NCBI GenBank assembly: GCA_930367205.1
Contig: OV884011.1
Location: forward strand, 108,801,139 to 108,865,138
DNA: 64,000 nt
Origin: Acanthosoma haemorrhoidale
Taxonomy: Eukaryota; Arthropoda; Insecta; Hemiptera; Acanthosomatidae
Reading direction: 5' to 3'
Numbering within the stretch: the first letter of the stretch is position 1; the number at the start of each line of letters is the position of its first letter. Both the position numbers and the translations under genes were made by a program. Below, piece by piece: positions 52,185 through 62,376 of this stretch. Below the pieces are notes generated by a model. It searched no databases. It saw only the letters and a program-made list of their open reading frames with translations, and was not told where the DNA came from.

Positions 52185-52258
52185 TGTATTTAAAAAGAAA
52201 CAATTGTTTCACCCTTTCCTTTTCCTGTTGAGATAGTTGCTTCAATTGCATTGCCCAT
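52185..52258 (-). pseudogene. Helicase fragment 2, middle piece
   Basis: The minus strand gives AIEATISTGKGKGETIV, the block after NGTR in Helitron helicases. It is squeezed between gypsy C (left) and the S-family solo LTR (right). CCCAT (52254-52258) is the LTR's duplicated target. Confidence 0.7.
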
Positions 52259-53180
52259 TATAGCGACCGCTAACTATATATGTAAATTACCCTACACTCT
52301 GGTTCATAATGTATTATAATAGAAAATGTAAATCTGTGTAAACTTCTGGTAATAAATCAGAGAGAGGTCGGAAGTCGTAAACAAGTAACAGAAGATCGAG
52401 GGTGCGGCAATAAATCTAAGAGAATTAGTCCCCTGAGCCTATTATAATAGACCTTGAGTCACTTCCCTTGGTCATAAAAGCATGCTAGGAACCCTTTTGG
52501 ACCCATGGGATAATAACCTTGCTATAGGTGGTCAAATAACCCAAGGGGGTGAGGCCCTAGCAGCCATATAAAACACACCCTTTGACCCCAACGGTCATAA
52601 AACTAAAAGGAAATGACTACCTGTGTATCGTAAAACATACCCGTGGCCGACAGGCTCCGCCTCCTGGCAGGGAAAGGGCACGGGTATTTATATCAAGGGG
52701 TTTTCGCCCTGAGACACTCTGTGTCTTAGCTTCATAGCCGCACGACTTATCACTTACCCCAGGGCCACCTGGCCCTGGTGGGCTCACTCTGTTTACTAGT
52801 CTCCACAGCCGATTACCTCGCGATATGCCAGGGCCTCAGAGCCCTGGGAGTAAGCCCCCCTCAGCCTTCCGCTAATCGACTCTCGCTATGCTACGCCTCT
52901 ACGACGGCACTTTGCCTCACAGCCTATAGCAGACCCCTGACGACTTGTACTTATTACGCTGCCGATCTCTCGCCCGAACTCTGAAAACTGGTCTTATTCT
53001 TTATGAACCTCTGAACCTCATCCTGAACACAGTGTCTTGTCGGGACACATCCCTATCAATAAATGGAGTCAGATATTAAAATGCCGACATGGAACAATGG
53101 TCCATGTTATAAACTACATCAATCCGCACTTGTCACCAGGGCTAGAGTGATCAGGCACTCCCCTAGTGACGCCCCCGACA
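52259..53180. repeat. Solo LTR, S family, copy 2 (922 bp)
   Basis: Starts TATAGCGACC (second base changed from TG) and ends CCCGACA, with CCCAT duplicated on both sides (52254-52258 and 53181-53185). It matches 42277-43164 along its length with clear divergence. No internal retrotransposon sequence adjoins it. The weak open frames inside are not genes. Confidence 0.8.
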
Positions 53181-53185
53181 CCCAT

Positions 53186-53295
53186 CTTCTTAAGAAACAG
53201 CCTTGTGCCGTTGCAAAGTTTCAGCGGGTTGAGGTTCCGTAGTAAATTAATTGCAGATCCCACTATAAGTCAAAGACGATGTGGTGGCAATCTAT
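53186..53295 (-). pseudogene. Helicase fragment 2, N-terminal piece
   Basis: The minus strand reads PPHRL, a stop (TGA), then LIVGSAINLLRNLNPLKL, CNGTRLFLKK. This matches the LPPHxLxLKVGxPVMLLRNL...LCNGTRL run of Helitron/PIF1 helicases very closely. After the LTR is removed the frame continues into 52185-52258. It is a second copy of the region at 42088-42276 and is better conserved. Confidence 0.78.
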
Positions 53296-53496
53296 AAAAG
53301 TCCCGGACGGTTTTTCAGACCTCTTTTCTTTGCTAAACACTTCCATGAAGTTCTACCGACATCAAGATTTATTCATTTCTAGCAATATCATATTCTAGGA
53401 TGCTAAAGAGTTCTACTTGTTTCTAAAAATTTCCACAACGTTTTATTAGACTAAATTTGCCTTAGATGTCACTAATCACCGAAATGTCACTAATCA

Positions 53497-53560
53497 TCTG
53501 CTTGGAGACCAGGAAAACCATGGGTTCGACACCAATGGGAAGTCGTTTTCTATTATTGTT
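53497..53560 (+). repeat. tRNA-like SINE head (weak)
   Basis: GGGTTCGACACC at 53522 resembles a B box, with an AT-rich TATTATTGTTATAA tail after it. The A box is poor. Confidence 0.25.
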
Positions 53561-53679
53561 ATAAGTCACCCCATTTCCATCTAATCCCTAGTAGTGATCG
53601 GGGTGTCTTACCCTATAGTTTCTTTTTTACATATTGCAACTCATATTTCTAGCAAGTTTGGTGTCAACTATACATACGT

Positions 53680-53904
53680 TGTCGGGGGGCCCATTGGGGG
53701 AGTTCTCCTCCCTCAACCCAGCCACGACCCGTCGGGCGCCAGAAAGAGCTATATGAATAAACCTGTGTGTGGTCTTTGCCTACCTCGAATGAGAAAGCAT
53801 TTTATTTCTGCCAATCCTATGACAGTTTATTTTGGGCTACTACGAGTAGTGAGCTCTTGCTGTGTCGGGATCGTGAACTAGTCCCCGCTCTTTATACTGA
53901 CACC
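53680..53904. repeat. Possible solo LTR, unclassified
   Basis: A GC-richer block starts TGTCGGGGGGCCC and ends CTGACA, giving TG..CA ends with a short TGTC/GACA inverted repeat, and has an AATAAA near 53757. No target-site duplication was seen. The 95-codon open frame over it is not convincing. Confidence 0.25.
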
Positions 53905-55014
53905 AAAGATTTATTGATAAAATATGAAAAGGTAGGTATACTTAAATTTCAATTATATAAAATATTGTCTCAGGAAAACTTCTTGATATCATCTTAAATG
54001 ACATTAAACGGATACGCAGTTTTTATTGTTGGCTCCCAAAACATTATTTTTGAATAACTTAGAATTTATTTTTACGTTATTGCATTTAACCATAGCAGTC
54101 TGAGCAACAAATATGCAAGGCAATTGCCCCGAACATATTACTTTTGGTGGGTTGCCTTCCTAATTTAGTCCTTTTAAGGTCAGAAAACACAACCTAGATA
54201 GTATTACTAAAACTTTCAACTGCTAATATTAGTTCATCAGTGTAACACGCTCCATAGTCGTCAAGATTTCATTATTGTTGAAATGAATTTTAATAAACAT
54301 TAAAACGTGCTACGATGATCCTGCAATTGTACAACATGGATAAAAACACATAGGCTAATATCAATAATAATTATTGATAAACTTTATTACGCATAAATTC
54401 GCCAGAGCACTTAATATAGTCCAATTCAATCTTGCATTTTCACCAGACTTCATGCTGAAAAAGACAACAAGCCAGTGTTAATAAGTTAAGTATTGCAATT
54501 ATAAAATTTGCTATTTAAAATTAAAAATCATCATTTATTAACTTTATTATTTATTACAATTATTTATATTTTATAGACCAACTTATAACAATATGTTTAC
54601 ATCCCTTAGTCTTTATTTCTCAACTTCCAATCAATTTATTTACAAAACAAAAGTAATATAAATATACAATGCATATAGTCTAAAAGAAATCAAAAACTAA
54701 CTAACATCAACGCTTTTCGTTATTAATAAAATCTTCATTGCAGTCAGTTTTAGTTTAGGAGAAAATATAAATATAACCTCATGACACCTGTGTCATTCGG
54801 GCTGTTAGTATGTAATAGAGTCATATTTCCACATGAAAAAGTTCCACTTGATTAACCAACAACAGACAAAATACTGCCTTCCCCATAAAACCTGATTAAT
54901 TTCCATTTAAACGTAAATTTCGATTATATTTTACGTTATCCAGTAAATTAAATTAAAGATCTCGATTCCTTGATTAAAGATATATAATGTGTATAAATAC
55001 TAAATTTGACTTCT
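53905..55014. other. Intergenic, no gene seen
   Basis: AT-rich sequence with no supportable feature. Confidence 0.6.
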
Positions 55015-56895
55015 TCTCTAGGATCCTATGATCGATTAACGAGTCTTGGCTACTGTGGGTATCTTCCGCCAGTTATGCGATATGTTTCCGATGCCTTTCA
55101 CCTTGTGGGCAAACGCCCAGCAATGCCATAGAACCTGCAGCCACACCAACTTCCCATCTTAGTTATGGCTGTGCTACTCTACATGAATTAGATGGAGTGG
55201 AAGGTTTAATAGATACAATAAAATAATACTATAGAATAATTATTCTTCAGTACTCAATCCTGATTATATCCCCATCACATTGAAGCCCGTTAATTCTAAT
55301 CTACACCCTTGTACAATGTTCGCCCCTCGTGGTTATGTCTTGTTTGCCATTCTTCTCTATCCTGAAAAGGGCCATAGAAACGCCGAACTATCTTCCTCTC
55401 AAGTATAAGAGGCCCTTGTGATTATCATTGCCACTGATCCATTCGTTATTACAGAATTTATTAATATCTAGTATAGCCTACATGTAATTTAGTGGCCAAG
55501 GTTGAATTTCATTCTTCAAATGTCTTGGACTCCAAATAAAACTTGTTGGGAGAAATTATTTGCATACGTATTTTCTCACATACTAAGATACTATGTTTTT
55601 CTTATTTATTCGGGTACCCAGATAAACGGATTGGTTCACATGTTGGACATTGTAGAGACCAAAAGAAACAGGAGTTTTTCTGAGTATACTTGTGGTCCAT
55701 GAAGAAGGTTTTGCCCTCATTATTCACCTAATTTATTTTCCTAGCTGCAATGCCTATGGCATGAGAAGCTTCCTATAGTGGAAACATGGTTTCCCAACAA
55801 TATACGTGCCATCAACTCCATCCCAGGATCTGAACTGACCTGAAAACAGTTTCAGCCATCTGCACCTCCCTTCCTGACACCTTTAGAGGACCAAAATGGT
55901 TAAGAGAGGCTCATCATTTGCATTAGTCGAATCTACTCTGCAGGCGTGCTGAACCCATGCATTGCCTAGTAAAAACAAAACCGATCAATACTGTCATATG
56001 ATGACTTCAAATTTACGAACAGAGGATAGGCCTTCGTTTCTCTTTCCAGCAACATCTTCAGGGTAACACTTCGATTCACTGTCGGATCGTCTCAACAAAA
56101 TCAACGATTACTGGTACTTCACCTGTTACTTGTCGTACGGTGCCTATAACCTACTGTAGGAGATGACCTTGTAAATGGTAGGGAGAAGATAAATTCCTCT
56201 GAATATTGCACATAGTAGTTGGTCCCACTTTTTGTGAATCAGACAAATCAAGGTTTGATTCTAAGCATTTAGCAGCATGTCACTGGTCTATTCGAAACCA
56301 TATGATTTCACACACAACCATATCCCGATGTCTTGTTATTACCTAGTTTCAGAATGGCCTCTTGGATTTCCACATTACCTGTGAGCTCCAGTTCTTCTTG
56401 TGTTTTCTATGGTTCCTCCTCACTCAAGGCTGTTCCCACTTGATCTCTTCCGTTCAGCAAATCTTTAAATTATCGCTTTCATTTCTTCATTATCTCGGAC
56501 CTATTTGTAATCATTCCCCCATCCTCATTTCTGCAGGCAGTTACACGAGATTCAAACAGATTTCGTCCATTGTTTGTGGAATTATCTTCTTGAATCACTG
56601 GCTGTCCTCAGCTACATCAATTCTAACTGTCTCAACTACAACTTCTTTTTTATATTGAGTGTCATCTCCTCGCGTCGTTTTTTCTTGAAAACCTTAGTTG
56701 TTCTTCGAGTATGTCTCTTCTGGATCATAAAGTGGCATGTTTCCTTCTTCAAAGCAGTGGTTATCCTGCTGTTATCATCAAACCATGATTCCGTATTTCC
56801 CTTGGCATGATTCCCAGTGAATCCTCCGCAGCATGATTTATGCCTCGTGATATTTTCTTCATCTGGTATCCCACCTCTCCTTAGTTTAATCAACT
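55015..56895 (-). mobile_element. RTE-like LINE relic (endonuclease-reverse transcriptase)
   Basis: The minus strand, read from 56895 down, shows in order, over several frames and many stops: a basic linker with SWFDDNSRITTALKK, HTRRTTKVFKKKRRE (56636-56893); EIQEAILKLGNNKTSGYG (near 56370-56320), an RT block; LICLIHKKWDQLLC and FRGIYLLPTIYKVIS (near 56250-56150), matching the YKKGD..C.NYRGISLL..YKILS block; and at the end KGIGNISHNWRKIP (near 55050-55095), like the C-terminal GI.NWR segment. This order is that of the endonuclease-RT proteins of RTE-type LINEs. The YADD box is not visible. The 5' endonuclease domain lies upstream or is truncated. An old, dead copy. Confidence 0.65.
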
Positions 56896-57435
56896 AGCGC
56901 GGCTTTTCCCTAATTTTAAGGGCATAGTCTTCTTTCGCTGGGATTCTCTAAGTTATAACTAACCAAAGATTAACCTTTGAGAGGGTTTAAGTGGTGAGTA
57001 TTTTTTGTGTTATATTTTCTTTGCTAACAGGCAATGTTTAGTGATCCAGATGGTTTTAAAAAGAAAAGAAATATTTTTTATCAAACTTCCGAAAAGTTTT
57101 TTTTAGACATTAAATATTTTTTTTTAGAAACTCGCCCCTTGTCCCGTGAGTATCTTTAGTGTACCTTCACTTTCGTTTCTAGGAACTTTTTTAACGCTTT
57201 AAATAATTTTTTATTAACCAAATTCCTTTCATTTTCCAATTTTGAAGTTTCTTGCTCGAATCCCCTTCTTCTTGCTATCTCTTTGTTTAGAATGTGTAAC
57301 TTGTGAGTTACCTCCAACTGTTTCTCCTCATGTGCTAACGGTGTATTAAGTGTGAAATGTTTGGTTAATATTGTTGGATGGGTGTGACATATTCAACTAA
57401 CTTAATCTTTCTAAATTTCGATTGGGGCGAGAACA
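56896..57435. other. Upstream region of CTU2
   Basis: 540 bp between the LINE relic and the CTU2 start codon. It must hold the promoter and 5' UTR unless upstream exons lie farther away. An intron-acceptor-like TTTGCTAACAG occurs near 57022-57032, but no upstream coding exon was found. No TATA box can be assigned in such AT-rich DNA. Confidence 0.45.
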
Positions 57436-58779
57436 ATGTGTAGTGTTGATTCATGTTATGACGGTATAAAACTTACCAACTCTCAGGAAAACTTGACTGG
57501 TGCATCCTGCAGAAAATGCAGTGATTATCCTGCTAAAATTGTTCTCCAGCGTAAGTTCCCATACTGCAAAGATTGCTTTCTGATATATTTCTCTCATAAA
57601 TACAACTCAGGATTAGGCAAAGCTAAATTGTTGAAACATGGAGATAAAGTTTTAGTGGCATTCTCAGGCAGCCCATACTCAGTGTGCCTTATAGACCTAG
57701 TGTTTCGTAGCCTTACAAATGATCGTAAGAAGAAGTTAAAATTTGATGTTGAAGTTTTGTTTGTTGATGAAAGGTTAGATGTATCCAAGAAGCAAAGATG
57801 CGAGCTTTATAAATCCATTAACAATCTACTGAGCAGCTATGGGTATTTGGCTTATTATACTTCATTGTTTCCTATTGATAAAGACATATCACTTGTGAAA
57901 AATCTGGATCTTAATAGTGAAGTCGATTATGAAGTTAACTGTTCTCTTTCTGATATAAAATCTGAAACTACTCTGCAGGATTTAATGTTGAAAATAAGAA
58001 ATGATGTACTATTTATGGCAGCTAAGAAGTTGGAATGTAATAAAATTTTTACTGCTGAAACAAGTGACCATATTGCTTCAGGTATCTTAAGCAGTCTCGC
58101 TCTTTGTAGAGGAAAACAACTTCCATCGATTACTGGTATGGTTGAGAAAAGAGATGATATTGTCTTTATCCGTCCACTCAGGGAGTGTTCAAAAAAAGAA
58201 ATAGTTTTCTACAACCGGTTTAGTGGACTTGCTAATCCAAACTTTAATACAAAGTTTGAGAAAAATAAGTTCTCAAGTATTCAGAAATTATCTGAAGTAT
58301 TCGTAATGGATTTGCAGTATTCATTTCCTTCAACTGTGTCAACTATAGTCTCTACGGGTAATAAGCTATTTTCAAATTTTAATGATTCTGACTTCCGCTG
58401 TCTGTTATGTCAATCTGTTATGGATTCGCATGGTGCCTCATTGTCTGCATTAGATGCGCTAAAAATCTCCGATATAGTTTCAAATATTAGTTCAGAAGCT
58501 CTAAAAAGTATTGAATTTACATCAGTAGAAAATACTCTGCAATTGGGACGAGTTCCGCAGTTTAGCGAACTAAAGTGCTCATTTGAATCAAAAGATGAGA
58601 ACAGCAGCAATATCTTCACTGAGGAATCTCTCTCTCAACTGCTTTGCCACGCTTGCTATGGAATCTTTAAAGAAGCATCACCAGTGAAACATATTGGGTT
58701 ACAAAGTAAATTATTTCAAACTTACAAAAGTTCGCAAGTGAAAAGAATGCATAATGAAATTAAAGACTTCCTTCTATAG
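57436..58779 (+). CDS. CTU2: Cytoplasmic tRNA 2-thiolation protein 2 (CTU2/NCS2)
   Basis: 447 codons, uninterrupted. CTU2 is the partner of CTU1/NCS6; the cytosolic complex 2-thiolates U34 of tRNA-Lys, -Glu and -Gln, using sulphur relayed by URM1. The N-terminus has paired cysteines C25-x2-C28 and C44-x2-C47. Next comes a degenerate PP-loop, KVLVAFSGSPYSVCLIDLV (SGSPYS at 77-82), as expected for CTU2, the probably non-catalytic paralogue. The central block KIFTAETSDHIASGILSSLALCRG and the FIRPLRECSKKEIVFYNRF segment are characteristic. Two more CxxC pairs follow: C322-LL-C325 and C404-HA-C407. Length is within the family range (about 400-515). The start codon has A at -3, and no upstream in-frame extension is evident. 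The gene has no introns here; it may be naturally intronless or an old retrocopy, but the intact frame suggests a working gene. The likely poly(A) signal is at 59159. Confidence 0.93.
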   Translation: MCSVDSCYDGIKLTNSQENLTGASCRKCSDYPAKIVLQRKFPYCKDCFLIYFSHKYNSGLGKAKLLKHGDKVLVAFSGSPYSVCLIDLVFRSLTNDRKKKLKFDVEVLFVDERLDVSKKQRCELYKSINNLLSSYGYLAYYTSLFPIDKDISLVKNLDLNSEVDYEVNCSLSDIKSETTLQDLMLKIRNDVLFMAAKKLECNKIFTAETSDHIASGILSSLALCRGKQLPSITGMVEKRDDIVFIRPLRECSKKEIVFYNRFSGLANPNFNTKFEKNKFSSIQKLSEVFVMDLQYSFPSTVSTIVSTGNKLFSNFNDSDFRCLLCQSVMDSHGASLSALDALKISDIVSNISSEALKSIEFTSVENTLQLGRVPQFSELKCSFESKDENSSNIFTEESLSQLLCHACYGIFKEASPVKHIGLQSKLFQTYKSSQVKRMHNEIKDFLL

Positions 58780-61151
58780 TTATATGTAAAATGTTTAAAA
58801 TCTCTTTAACACCAGATAATTAATGAATTCTCAAATGTTTAATGTGGTTAAGAATGATTTCTTATTAAATTATTTATATTTTTTATGTTCAAAAGTATAT
58901 TCAACTGTTATATCCTGTTTCCTAACTTATTTATTTTATCTATTTTTATTATTGTTTGTATTTATATTTATATTTTACTTCATAAAATTCAAAATGTACC
59001 AAGCCATCTCTGAAACATTAGATTTGTTCTTGCTATTGGGGTGTTCCACCTTTATGTACTCCCATAAGAGTCAGGGGGAATCCTATAAGGAGTCACACGT
59101 CCATTTTCCAAAGTTACCTATAATTTACTGTCTACCTAAGGATTAGATTAAAATTGAGAATAAACTACCTTTTTGACAATATTAGTTTCTCTTCGAAACT
59201 TAATTGTTCCGAATGATTGTATAAATTGAAAAGTACAAGCTTGTTAGTTTGACAGATTTGAGATTAATTAAATTATAAATAACCACCAAAAATGATCTAT
59301 TTTGAGTATTTTATTATGAGAGAATCTTAGGAAATTTAACCGGTGAATTTTCACTGCCTTTTACTTACTTTTTCTGATATAATTGAAGCATGGCAGAAAT
59401 TTGAAAAAGGTAGACTTGATTTCGTCAAATTATTCTTTGAAGAGCAAGAGGAATTACTGGAGACTAAATTCTACCTATTTATCAATCCGACGACTAAAAA
59501 TGATGGGTAATTTCAATTAATATGTACTTTTCAAATTAAATTAAATCTTTTAATACCTATGGCAATGTTTTTAATTATGGCATTATTTGCAACAATTAAT
59601 ATTTAAAGTGTATTCCTAATCATCAATTATGTGAGATAACATATGACATTAAAAAAGAAAAATACATTTGTATGTTTATAATTAACTACAAACTTTGATT
59701 TATTAGTTTGCTGAAGTTTTAAAATGCAAACTTTCATACAACTTGTAGCTAAAGTTAACAAAATTTCTAATTATGATAAGTTTATAACTATCAGCACATT
59801 AAACATCAAATACCAATGCGGAAATACAGCTTCCTATAACAGATTAAATTTACATATTGTTTATATATTGACATCTCTTTCAACAATTAGCTAATAAATT
59901 ATGCGTTGCTCTTAAAAATGTTGACATTGGTTTTATCTGGTATTGTCGGTTTTTAATGGCCCACTCAACCACAATTATTGTGGATAATGAGATACTAATA
60001 ACTATCAGGATTAGGTGATTGGCAGTGCTCAATTAATGCTTCCTTTCATTACTATAAATCTGAAATTTTAAACACAACTATATTTATTTATGTAATAAAT
60101 TGGATTAAGTTGGTTAAATATATTTAAAGTCACAAGGAAAGAAAAAGGGTCTCTAAGTATGAAATTGGATTCAAGCAATTGAAGAGGATCAATATGACCT
60201 ACCCATCTATTTTTTCCTAGTAACGAATCTTGGTACCATTGTTAGAATTATTTATTCATTTTTGTCAATTTTAATTTATCAGACATTTTTACAATAGGAT
60301 TAGGACCTAGTTACATACAAGGGGTAAATTATTTTTATTATATTTCACATCTGCTTGACATTTTTTCTTACTGTAATTTTATTCTTTGAAAATAATGCCC
60401 ACAAATATAGATATATTTTTTTTTATTTTAAGGCAACCCTTTCTGTTAATACCTAATTCATATTTAAAAAATGTTGTAATAACATGATGGTTTTTAAAGA
60501 GCTTTCTTACGTGAATCTATAAATTCCAGCCTAAGCAATCTTCTGAATTGCAGTCAAATAGATAACTCACTGAAAGTGAGCCAATTGCTTTAAGCATCCC
60601 TTCCACATTTTCTAACCACCTTTTCCTTATAAGCACAGTCAAAATGACCCTCCGGTACATTTTATTTGTTTCTGATCCAAAGGGATATGCTTCCTAATGA
60701 TCCAATAAGTTTCCTTTAAGTTTTATAATGGCAACAAGGCCTGTTAATACCGCATCTCCTACTTTTTTTTAATTAGAGGGATACTTGAAATAGAAAAGAA
60801 AGAATCATCAAGTTGGATAGAAAATATAAAATGTAGTCTTTCTTAATAAACTTTTGTGTATTAAGTCAATATCAGGCCTATATTTCAAATTATTAGATGC
60901 ACTATTTTTGTAGGTGTATATCTAATCCCCCCAACTGACTCTTAATCATCACTTTATCCTCATAGTCACGGTGTTAAATAGTGTTTTTTTTAAGGTGTTG
61001 CTATGAGTCAAAAATGTTGATGTGGTTTAATGGATGAACCCACTGATGCCATGCTAAGCAACAGATCCCTCTAGAGTTATACAATAAACATACATGGCAT
61101 CCCTTGTGAGGGATGAGTTATGGCAAGTTATATACCTAACCAACCACATAG
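58780..61151. other. Intergenic / 3' flanks, no further gene seen
   Basis: Holds the 3' UTR of CTU2 and, from the other side, the possible 3' UTR of the membrane-protein gene. Very AT-rich. The 107-codon frame at 58823-59146 is low-complexity and hydrophobic by composition only. Confidence 0.55.
59159..59164 (+). terminator. Candidate CTU2 polyadenylation signal (AATAAA)
   Basis: A canonical AATAAA about 380 bp after the CTU2 stop codon. AT-rich DNA produces such hexamers by chance, so this is only a candidate. Confidence 0.35.
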
Positions 61152-61326
61152 CTAGAAACAATTGAAATAGGCTTGAACTCTATCAAATAAGCGATTTCTA
61201 TTGCTGATTGACAAAACTTGGAACATCATAGAAATTATGTTTAATAATGAAGAAACCTTCCGAATTTCAAATCCTAAATAGCTTCTGAGCGATGACAGAA
61301 AGCTTAAAACTTGGTGAAACAGACAG
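61152..61326 (-). CDS. Candidate terminal exon of a multi-pass membrane protein gene
   Basis: On the minus strand a TTTATTTCTTTAATAG acceptor precedes 61326. The exon supplies one base to complete the split codon left by the exon at 62105-62376 (AG + C, Ser), then reads CLFHQVLSFLSSLRSYLGFE and SLLNIISMMFQVLSI to a TAG at 61154-61152. The last hydrophobic block could be a final membrane helix, followed by a polar tail (NRNRLFDRVQAYFNCF). The phase match and the stop make this a plausible last exon. The intron would be 778 bp. An AT-rich frame could also arise by chance. Confidence 0.4.
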
Positions 61327-62104
61327 CTATTAAAGAAATAAAACACCTAGCACTTGGTTAGCTGACAATTACTATCACCTTGACCTTTGAGAATGATGGC
61401 ATAGTACGCCAAAAAAGTTCGGGGGAAAATAAAAATAAATAAAGCTGTGGAAAGACAGGTGTTTTATTTCTTAAGTATACACACCATCAACAATAGACAG
61501 CCTTTTCAAAATTTAAGTTATTTTGAATAGTTGTTGTTTAAAATAATACTTGTTGTTTTATTTTAACCAAAACATAATCAGCTTATTTTGAGGTGTTGTC
61601 AAAAATACTTTCAAAATTTAACATGGATTAAATTATTATTACAACTTCTTTCACAGAATATACACAGGTAGAAGATCATCCCCTTATCCCTTGAACTTCA
61701 CTAGTACACCTACCAAGAAAAGGGTGGTTACTTGCCCTTCCTGTCCTTTGTTAAAATACATAGGGGTGCTAAACCCAAATAAATAAATAATTATGTTATA
61801 TATTTCAAAGTTGATATGACTTTTTTAACTCTCTTAGTTGTTTGAAATATTAAAGTAACGCAAAAATGGCAATTGATACTAATAAATTAGTATAAAAGTA
61901 CATTTGAACAGTAATACTTTTTTCTTATTCATCATTGATACTGCTTTTAAAATATATTCACTGAAATCTACTAAGCATACATTATATATGAATTCGCTAG
62001 GGGTTGAAAAGAAGGATACAACACATGATTTTGTTTTAATAACTTATAGTTGCAAGCATATAAGTATTTGTGATTTTAGCATTATTATTATCACTATTTA
62101 TTAC
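61327..62104 (-). other. Candidate intron
   Basis: Bounded by GTAATA (donor, 62104-62099) and TAG (acceptor, ending 61327) on the minus strand. No coding sequence was noticed inside. Confidence 0.4.
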
Positions 62105-62376
62105 CTGAACACAGCGAAGAAATATAGAAAGGAAAGAGCGAAACCAGTTACATGTCCCTCCCACGTTGCACTTATGGATAAACAAACTACACTCAATGAG
62201 TGTGATATAGCTAGTAAGAGTGCATCAATATGTTCAGGGTTTACGTGATATGCAAGAACTGTATACATAGGTATTACTATGTGGAATGCAGATAAGTCCG
62301 ATACATAAGGAACCAGTCCAGATAGATCTGTTGTGATAAGTGGAATGCTCAAACAGTAGCACCATACCCATACAGT
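62105..62376 (-). CDS. Internal exon of a multi-pass membrane protein (Frag1/DRAM/TMEM150-like?)
   Basis: A TTTTTTTTTCAG acceptor precedes 62376 and CAG/GTAATA ends the exon at 62105: 272 nt, entering in phase 0 and leaving with two bases. The frame is open throughout: WCYCLSIPLITTDLSGLVPYVSDLSAF, then three hydrophobic stretches (HIVIPMYTVLAYHV, IDALLLAISHSLSVVCLSIS, HVTGFALSFLYFFAVF). Composition is less AT-biased than the surroundings. PYVSD followed by several membrane helices recalls the PYISD motif of the Frag1/DRAM/TMEM150/PGAP2 superfamily, six-helix membrane proteins. The loop after PYVSD is shorter than in typical DRAM proteins, so the assignment is tentative. Upstream exons would lie beyond 62400; none was identified. 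Confidence 0.5.

Noticed and set aside
52778..52984. 68-codon ORF in the LTR
   Set aside because: Lies entirely within a solo LTR and has no homologous open frame in copy 1.
53594..53881. 95-codon plus-strand ORF
   Set aside because: No motif; the block looks more like an LTR with an internal AATAAA.
57594..58619. Minus-strand ORFs at 57594-57788 and 58410-58619
   Set aside because: Antisense shadows of CTU2.
58823..59146. 107-codon hydrophobic ORF downstream of CTU2
   Set aside because: Phe/Leu/Tyr-rich low complexity from T-rich DNA in the 3' UTR region.
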